From positions 9,351,001 to 9,415,000 of the forward strand of contig JAKCOZ010000020.1 in assembly GCA_022605955.1 (NCBI GenBank): a DNA stretch of 64,000 nucleotides. The letters are read 5' to 3'. Under the pieces are notes generated by a model. The model saw only the letters and a program-made list of their open reading frames with translations. It did not search any database and was not told the DNA's origin. Every line of letters begins with the position of its first letter. Positions within the stretch are counted from its first letter, which is position 1. The stretch is from Rallus limicola. Lineage: Eukaryota > Chordata > Aves > Gruiformes > Rallidae. Positions 56,700 to 64,000 of the stretch are shown piece after piece. The position numbers and the translations under genes were made by a program.

Positions 56700-59600
56700 G
56701 ATCTCCAACGAATTTTGACATGGGTTTGGGAAAGGCCAAGGAAAGAGAGGCTGCAAGGCGGTCTGGTCTGCACGCTTCGGAAACCAAGCCTTCCCTGTAT
56801 GATAGAGATATTTCAATCTGACCCATCGAAGTGTGGAAGACTGTGCATCGGTAGATACAATCAGGCAGAACTGCTGATGCTTCTGATGCTCCTGGCACAG
56901 AGTTGATGGGAGCCCAACAGTGTGCACTGCAGAGCCCAAAGCACAGAGTTTCCCTTTGCTTCCCTGCTCTCATCCTGCTGGGCCCCATTGTCTCGTACAG
57001 GTGACTCGGAACAGCTTCAGTCAGCCGCTGCTCTGCTCTGAACATCGGCACAGCTTAGGCTAAATGTGAAATCCCGTTCCTCAGGTAACACCACACGTAT
57101 TCTACACCATCAGAGGAAACCCATCAAAACACAGAAACTATGAAAGAGTATTTAAAAGCCCAGAAAGAAGTTCAGTGAAGTTTTCAGATTAAATTTTCAG
57201 GCGCTGTGAAACCAAATGCGAGACACTTGCTAAGGAGGACACCTTCTAGAGAAGAAGGCAGCAGGGTAAGTTTTGGTATTAAAGACCATCAAGAAATTGT
57301 AATAAGTATAAAATACCAACTGGAATTACACAATCTTTACTGTATGTACAGAAAAATTAATACTCACTAATGCAGAATCAGGAGTGATACTCTGTCTGGA
57401 GCTCTGTGGTGAGACCAAACTGCTGTGTTTACGGGTATCGTGTGCTATGTGCTGCTTTGAGTACCAAGGGCAGGCAGGGCAGAGGAAGGTTCATTTTCCC
57501 ATCCCAGAGCAGTGAGGGGAGGAACAGAGCCCTCTCCACTGTCAGAGGCTTCTGCAGCGATGCAGGGCTTAGGAGGGAAGAAGCCAGCCTACACCATGAA
57601 AAATGAGTGGCTCCCCACTGGGTACACCCAGAGCTGCAGCCTCACAGGTGAATGAAAGACAGAGACTTTTCCTTGCTGCCGGGGAAGAACTGTGTGGAGC
57701 TGGTGTGTCTGCACTGCAGTCAGCACTAGAACTAAGGGGTAGCTGAGCAGGGGCAGAGGCTTATTTACAAACACTTCTTTTAAGCTCTCTTGCTCTTGAG
57801 TTGTCTCTGATTGAAAAGTTCCCACTTTGGTTGGTGCTTATAGAAAGCTGAGTCTCTATCTCAGCATCTCCTGCTCCTGAGGAGGAACAGCAAAGGCTGG
57901 GCAGCACCAGCTGAACCATCTCCCCTGACTCAGGGTGCCATGGCATACCCCTCACTGATTTTGCAGAGAGAAACAGCAGTTGATAAGCCAGCCAGTAGGT
58001 GAAAAAAACAGATGAGAAGTGTTAGGAGATTTGCCTAGGCAAAAGAATACCCATTTTGATAGTGATGTTTTAGGTAAGGGTGACTTCCCAAGCATGGTCA
58101 TGCATATACCACTAGTCCATACCACTGATCCAAATGTGGCTGTTACCTCTTACGTAACTGGAAAAGTCCAGCAGTGGAAACTAGTTGGATTTTACTGCAA
58201 ATTTGCCCCAGAAGCAAGAACCATTGGAAGGCTACACAAGCCAAAGCTGACTCTTGGGCCATCCTTTACACTGGTGTGGGACACACAGTGCTGCACGCTG
58301 TGCTCTTCTGTATTATTTAACCTGGCAAAACAATTTTGGAACACCGTAATGACAAGCCAAATAAGGGCCTGCAATTGCAGCTATTATAGTATGCATTCTC
58401 CAAAATTCTCATCTTCTTGACATATTCATGGTTAATTAAATCATTCAATGTAAATAATTGAATTGCCTACCTCAATTGCCAATTCCTATCACCTGCCTAC
58501 TCTGTTACATTCTTTCTGATCACCTTCCGAGGAGCTCCTGCCATTGCACAGGTAGCCCTTCGGATCTATGGGAACATTATAATGCTGTTTCTTGATGTGG
58601 GCAGACAGCTGTACAAGATCACTCTCTTTCCTGGTGTCTCATAGCTTAAAAGTTTCTTCCAAGGTCTTTGGTAAGATAAGAAAATGCTCACAGATGGGCA
58701 ACTGGAATAGGGAGCCGTTAAATAGAGAAGCCAGAAATCTACAGACAGGCCAACTGCCAGTGACAGAGCTGGTATTACCCTGTCATGCCCAAGAGCTCTC
58801 TGTAAGATCTCAGTCCTTTTATATGAGTTTAGGATGGATTTTTATCACCAAACTAGAAGACTTTTCTCATTGTTTGCTCTGATTTTTTTCCCCCTACATT
58901 TTCAAGAACGAATATGGATGCCCCCGCCTGTGAGGACTCAGCTTGTTATATACAGACTAATGTACTTAAAATCTGAGTTTTTGTCTGGATAAAAGAAAAC
59001 CACAAAATCTCAGTAGGAGGGGAGAACACTGGTGCTGAAGGTTTGAATCTGTTTATTTTTTTAATTGCATTCCTGCTTTACTTAAAGTACTATTAGTAAT
59101 ACTTTTTGCTGGAGTTGCAGACCCTCTCATTGGGAAGGCCAACTTGGAGGGCTCCTTTCCCTCTAGAAGGCCTAACAGGGCTTAACTCAATCGCTCCACT
59201 TCTCACCGGGAAGCTTTCTGTCTGGTACATGCACATGCTGGATGGAATGCCCAGGACATCCCCAGTCTATCCCCCACCTGGCACTTCCCAGACTGAGTGA
59301 ACTGATTTTCCCTCTCAAATGCTTCCTAAAAAGCTTCCCCTTTACCTTAATATCTACAAACCCAAAGCTAGACCACGAGGAGGAGGCTACTGACATAGTG
59401 AAACACTGCTGCTGTTAACAGTGCCCCCTCATTTACCTGAGTCCCTTTGCTCTAATCTCATCTTTAAGCCATGAGCTCTTCTGCATCCACACAGCACGTA
59501 GCAGGATGGGAACCCAGCCCAGATAGAGCGATCACAGCACTCCTGTGTTGCTCTTCTCCTGTGTATCAAGTACTAAACTGCACCTGGTTGTGCACTGCTG

Positions 59601-62600
59601 CTCACTTCCAGGCACCTACTGGGACTCAGAAATTAGCACAGCAAACAACAGCGTGGCAAGGCTGAATTCTGATTGCCACAAGCAGGGCCTGATGAACTCA
59701 CTGTGCTGTTGCAAAAAGTAGTGTGAAAATACTGTTTGAGAAACGTGACATAAAACTTTTTACTTCCACCTTGGTTATAAGTTTTACCACTCTCAAAGGT
59801 TGCTCACCATAACTAAAACACCAACTACAGAGAGCACGTATACAGTAAGTACTGATTTGACTTCAAAATACAGCATCATTTTTTGTACATCTAACTTAGC
59901 ACCACATTAAATGAAGGAATGCCTGATATCTAACCCCTGATTTGGAGAGCTTGCTTACACCGCGGGGCCATGCAATTAAGCTGACAACCCACAATTTTGC
60001 ACACAGCAGACAGAAGTCCAAGACTGAAAGAACATGAACCCTGAATTACTTTTAAAGAAAGAAATAGGCTTTTTTTTTTTTTTAATGCAATCTTGAACAC
60101 TGTTATTAAAAAAATGAGAGCAACGGTTTGGAGTAATGAGTAGAGATTACTCATTCCCTTGTTTTACACAAGTTGACTTTTGGCTTTCTGCAGAACACCA
60201 TTTAACAGAGCACATTACCAAGCTGCTAGCCACTTTTCACAGTGATGCTAAAGCAGGTAAGAGACAATAAGTGGAACTGTTGATGGTTTATATTACTCTA
60301 TTATGTTAATGTTCACTAAAGTATGCCATAAGCTCTCTCATTACATGTGTATAAACCAATTCTCTGTGGTGTTATTCCTGTGCTAAATGCTATAACTACA
60401 TAAATCTTGAATTAATGGAGACTTTATAGTTCCTGAAAATGAAGGGTAATTGCTATCTGTTAATGCTGTTGTTGCTATTAAAGGAAGTATATATTTTCAG
60501 TAACAATGTTTATGGACCGTGAGCCTAACATCACAGCTATTGCACAGTGTGGAGACAGCATAGTACGGTTATCAGACTAACTCCCTTTCTCTCCCTCCTC
60601 CCTCACAAAAAGCACAGTATCATTTCCACACCTTCAACAAACTACCCTGCAATTCTCCCAACAGTTGCAGAGTCCAAGCCAATGCCCTTCAATGAACATA
60701 GAGTAACAGAAAGAGGATTTGCATTTCCATCTCTGGGAACGGATGATTTGCTAAGTTTCTCGCTTGGTTAAATGGCTGGACAGCTCACTTTATTAGTCTG
60801 GGTATTTCAAACAGTTCTTCGAGAAGCGTGTGGTGACAGAATGATAGGTGTGAGAAAGTATCACCCCACTTACTTCCTTTGAGATTTCAGCAGTGATGCA
60901 GAAGTGAAAGGCTATACTTGGCCAGAGACAGTTCTCAGAAAGTAGATGAGATGGACAAGTCCCCAGCCTTGAGCTCCTGCTCTCCAATTATTAAAAGCAG
61001 CAGCTCAGTGTTCAGAAGCACTCTCACAATCTGCTGTGAAACTGTACCTTGCACTAAAGTAACAGCTCCTCAAATTCTGACACACCGTACGTATGACTGA
61101 CTATGCTCAATTACTTTTCTCCCCTGGAGTCCTGCACAACGCAGCACAAGGTAAAAAACCCAAAACCATCAGGAGTGTGTTTATATTTTTTTCAATGCAG
61201 TGAAGGTGAAACCTTAATTTTACTCTAATGTCTGTGCTTTTAAACATTAAGAACTCAATAGCCCTATATACCTATGAACTAAATAAACGGTGGATAATTA
61301 GTAGCGCGGTACAGACAGAGAAGTAGGAGGTGGAAAATTTCAGTTTTGCTTCTAGCTCTATCCCTGACTCAGTTTGTACTTGTACATGAACTTCTTTTTT
61401 GGTCTGCTTTCCTCACGAGTTACATACAGACGCCAGGGATCCGCTGTTTATGACTAACAAAAAGTGTTATGCAAATCAAAAGCACCTTAGTAATTCCTGC
61501 CCTGCTCTGCCAGCGTGTGTAGGTGTACCTAGAGAAAGCTGGTTCTTGCTGATGAAGCAGGAAAGCAGGATTGTTCTGTAGTGCTGTGAAATGAAGCAGA
61601 CCCATCATGTAACCTGGGGAGCCCAATGCTGGGCTAGACAGTATGTCAAAGACTCCACATCTGGCTACGATAGCCATAGAGCATTATTAGAAGATACGTT
61701 TCTCTAACACATGGAAGGGGGAAAAACACTCTTCAGTGTAATCCCTCAGGGCATTCACGCCAGTATTTTTATAGCTCCTTGTTGCATCAGCCAGGTTAAG
61801 TTCTAGACAGATACTGAATGTGTTCCCAGGGGAGTATAACATGTCAGGTATCAACAGAGAGAGCCAGGCTGCCTTCGTGTTCCCCAACTGGAAAACAAAA
61901 TTACCTTTACATTATACCCATATAGATGGGTTGAAGTCTCTTGGCTTCAACCTTGGTGAGTTCACATGCCCGTGCACATGTCTTTGCTGACAAGAAAAGC
62001 AAGCCTACTTAATTCCAGAGACCTATTTAATAGAACCGATGTCATCTCTCATGTCTCTACAGATCAGGCAAGAGATAGAAAGATGATGATCTTGTGCTGC
62101 TCTCCTTATGAAGAAAATAAGTGTTATTATTAAGCTGGAGTCACCTTAAGGAGAAGGTAGCTGGGAAACATGTGAGCCTAGAAGGTCAAATTACAGTTAT
62201 AGATATGTAAGAAATGCCATATTAATGGTAAGGAACAGTCTAATAGCCTTTCATTTGCTGTAAAGGACAGTGAGCTACCAGCCAAACACAATGCAGCTTC
62301 CTCTGAAGGTAACCTCAGATCCCACATTCTGAAAGCTAATCAATGTTGTTCAGATTTCAATTTCTTCTCTACAAGGTGAAGTCAAACCTAATCTAACAAA
62401 CGTCAGTCTCAGATGTAATGCCGCTAGCTGGGTCTACCAGTGTAATTTAGATAATCATTAATAGCATAGCTGTATAATAAAACTACATGTCACTTACAAC
62501 TTCATCTGAGGTTTGACTGGCAGATCTTTAAACAGTTTTCTAAGTGATTGCTTTTACTTTCTTTGATTGGGCAGTCTAAGAAATGTTTTAACCCCATGGT

Positions 62601-63800
62601 ATCTAAGCTTTTAGGGAATAATTTTTCACCCTCACCACCCCTTCTGTCAGTTCTGCTGCTGCGTAACCTTGTACAAAACAGAACTTGGGGTCCTGTTGTA
62701 GCTTCAGGGAGTGACTTTATAGACATAAACCAAAATAAACCAAACCAAACTAAAATAGGTATGTTATCTTTCATTGTACATATACAACAATTCTCTTTGA
62801 TCAAGCCTTCACCTCAAAACACAGCTTCTGCGACACTCAGGGATATTTAGTATCCAATAGGATTCCTAAAAGAAGTAGTTGAAGAAATCTTAATGCTTGT
62901 TTTCAAGCTCTAACAATATTTAAAAAAAGAAAGAGACTTAATCAGGAGGAGCTTTCAGAGTAGTCTCTTGAACTCATGGTAACCTCTGAAGTATGGCTGT
63001 GGCCAAGTGTGCTGCTAAGGAGACAGGGCTATCTGAAGTCAGCCTTTACTTCTGTAACACTGATCTAGTAGATACCTGGGTCCCACAGCTCCTCATGAAT
63101 GAATGCAAGAGACTGGACAGCCAAAATACAATAAAAGTTTGATGAAGATCTAACCTGAGACTGCCAAGTCTGATCTGCCAGAAGAGAAGTCTGCAAGGGA
63201 TACTCAAAGTCTTGTAGGCATTTGATGCTTAAAAGCATGGTGCAACTGTTGCTATGTAGTGGGACTTCTCTGTTTTCCTTGCAAAGCTGAGACAAATACA
63301 AAACCACACAACTACAGCCTTTCAACGACCAACCTCTGTATCCAAAAGGTCAGAAAAATCATTGCTCTGTGATAAATATGCATGCAACATGAGAAAATCA
63401 TCCTTGACAGTTACCACACTGCCTCTGCGGGTAGGTACCAGTTGTCCCATCTTCTAAACTGATTACAAAATTGACATCTTCAAAGGTTACTCTAAGTAAA
63501 ATACTGGCTCCTGACAAGTTACCAGAGGAGACTTCCTCTGAAACAGCACTAACGCTGTAACTCAGGTCTCACCAAATGCTCACGTAACAATCAAGAAAGA
63601 CTAGTCTGTTAATGGGAGTTTCTTTGCTGTAAACAAAAGGTAGCAAAGATGACAGAGTACCTGGTCCATTGTTTTTTCCATTAAATTATAGATTTTTAAA
63701 AATTTGACACAAAGACCAGAGGAAAAATATTATTTTCAAGTTCGTTCTTATTTTGACTACAAGGGAATTTCCAAGCTAGGAAAGGACATGAAAGAAGAAA
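56700..63800. other. No firm feature
   Basis: About 7 kb of mostly ordinary intron leading to the microexon. A T15 run lies near 60069-60083. AT-rich patches with ttaattaaatcattc (about 58431) and octamer words at 60717-60724 and 61469-61476 are noted. No repeat or exon recognised; open frames are short. Confidence 0.4.
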
Positions 63801-63805
63801 ATTCA

Positions 63806-63812
63806 GTCTTAC
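63806..63812 (-). other. 5' splice site of the microexon
   Basis: On the minus strand the exon ends AAG and the intron begins gtaagac. This matches the consensus MAG|gtaagt at all but one or two positions, so the donor should pair well with U1. Confidence 0.65.
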
Positions 63813-63842
63813 CTTATCGTCAATATCACTCTCGCTGTCACA
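63813..63842 (-). CDS. FBRSL1: Internal 30-nt microexon, AUTS2-family protein, probably FBRSL1 (partial gene)
   Basis: Read on the minus strand, this segment translates in phase 0 as CDSESDIDDK, ten codons with no split codon at either end. It is preceded by a strong acceptor (pyrimidine tract then aatccacag) and followed by a near-consensus donor (AAG|gtaaga). From memory, FBRSL1 carries a CDSES..DDK segment followed by a SVGSEKLF-like stretch, while its paralogue AUTS2 has CDSDSDQEEK at the same place. The present peptide is closer to FBRSL1. These proteins are nuclear and are linked to variant Polycomb repressive complex 1 and transcription regulation in neural development. This acidic, serine-rich piece lies in the disordered N-terminal half and has no catalytic residues. 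The splice signals and open phase are seen directly; the gene name is inferred from ten residues. AUTS2 or an unrelated acidic protein remain possible. Confidence 0.68.
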
Positions 63843-63874
63843 CTGTGGATTAGAGAGAGAAAAAAAGATTTTGA
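63843..63874 (-). other. 3' splice site and polypyrimidine tract of the microexon
   Basis: On the minus strand a run of T and CT (tttttttctctctct) leads through aatcc to the cag that ends the upstream intron. This is a strong vertebrate acceptor. A 30-nt exon is below the usual exon-definition size, so a strong tract like this would help its recognition; neuronal microexons often have such long pyrimidine tracts. Confidence 0.65.
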
Positions 63875-64000
63875 GAAACATCTTTATATATAGGGATCTT
63901 TTGCATCATCCTCTTAAATCTTCAGGATAGCTGTTTATGATGTTCTCGGTTCAATGAAACACACGTTTGATGTTTGCAGTAATGCCTTTTAGATTGCTAG
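63875..64000 (-). other. Upstream intron fragment
   Basis: This is sequence 5' of the microexon acceptor on the minus strand. It is AT-rich, and no coding or repeat signal was seen. It is probably the end of the preceding intron and is cut by the window edge. Confidence 0.45.

Larger units (their letters stand above)
1..63812 (-). other. Inferred single large intron of the FBRSL1-like gene
   Basis: The gene runs right to left, so exons downstream of the microexon should lie at lower coordinates. The next AUTS2-family exon should encode a SEKLF-like motif and then an acidic or proline-rich stretch; I did not see one on the minus strand. The open frames present are short and lack plausible splice boundaries with family-like composition. 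The simplest reading is one intron of more than 63.8 kb. Very large 5' introns with many conserved non-coding elements are known for AUTS2. A missed small exon would split this interval. Confidence 0.45.

Noticed and set aside
1..64000. Bacterial-type systems, CRISPR arrays, tRNA or rRNA genes, endogenous retroviral genes or LTRs
   Set aside because: None seen: no regularly spaced repeats, no tRNA-like cloverleaf boxes, no long intact frames and no recognisable gag-pol-env remnants or paired LTR ends.

Overview
This is vertebrate nuclear DNA, most likely from a bird. The best evidence is interspersed: four CR1-type LINE remnants of different ages, including a 5'-truncated copy at 31834-32580 with the avian-style 3' end (tgattctatga). 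No Alu, L1 or other mammalian repeats were recognised. The window is AT-leaning with CpG confined to small patches, and recognised repeats cover only a few percent, which also fits a bird. There are no bacterial-type genes, rRNAs, tRNAs or CRISPR arrays. Nearly all open frames are short, start at random ATGs and look like chance.

The only coding sequence I can support well is a 30-nt microexon on the minus strand at 63813-63842. It encodes CDSESDIDDK and has textbook splice sites on both sides. From memory this matches the acidic CDSES..DDK segment of FBRSL1 (fibrosin-like 1, AUTS2 family) better than the equivalent AUTS2 segment (CDSDSDQEEK). If that is right, the rest of the window (1-63812) is one very large FBRSL1 intron, since I found no further exon of that gene to the left. 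This intron size fits the AUTS2 family, whose 5' exons are small and separated by huge, enhancer-rich introns.

The intron is not uniform. Unremarkable sequence alternates with blocks that look like conserved non-coding elements: high complexity, TAAT/ATTA, octamer and other transcription-factor-like words, and little repeat content. The clearest blocks are about 4850-5360, 20930-21640, 22140-22620, 26600-27480, 28440-28660, 30220-31640, 36000-36340, 37740-38170, 39640-39890, 41400-41720, 50820-51630 and 56390-56690. These calls come from appearance alone, because no alignment could be run. A perfect DR5-type direct repeat of AGGTCA (a retinoic-acid-response-element configuration) lies at 44611-44627, and octamer words (ATGCAAAT) seem over-represented.

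The most intriguing unexplained signal is at 26783-27333 on the plus strand. Two exon-like segments with good polypyrimidine/AG acceptors, one donor, a branch-point-like CTAAT and matching phases would join into a short open frame ending in TAA, inside a conserved-looking block. It could be a nested transcript, or chance within an enhancer. Other structure includes a nearly perfect 42-bp tandem duplication (30061-30142), a 30-bp duplication (28188-28247), an 11-bp-arm hairpin (10793-10824), a CpG-enriched patch with a G15 run (541-840), and several microsatellites and homopolymers.
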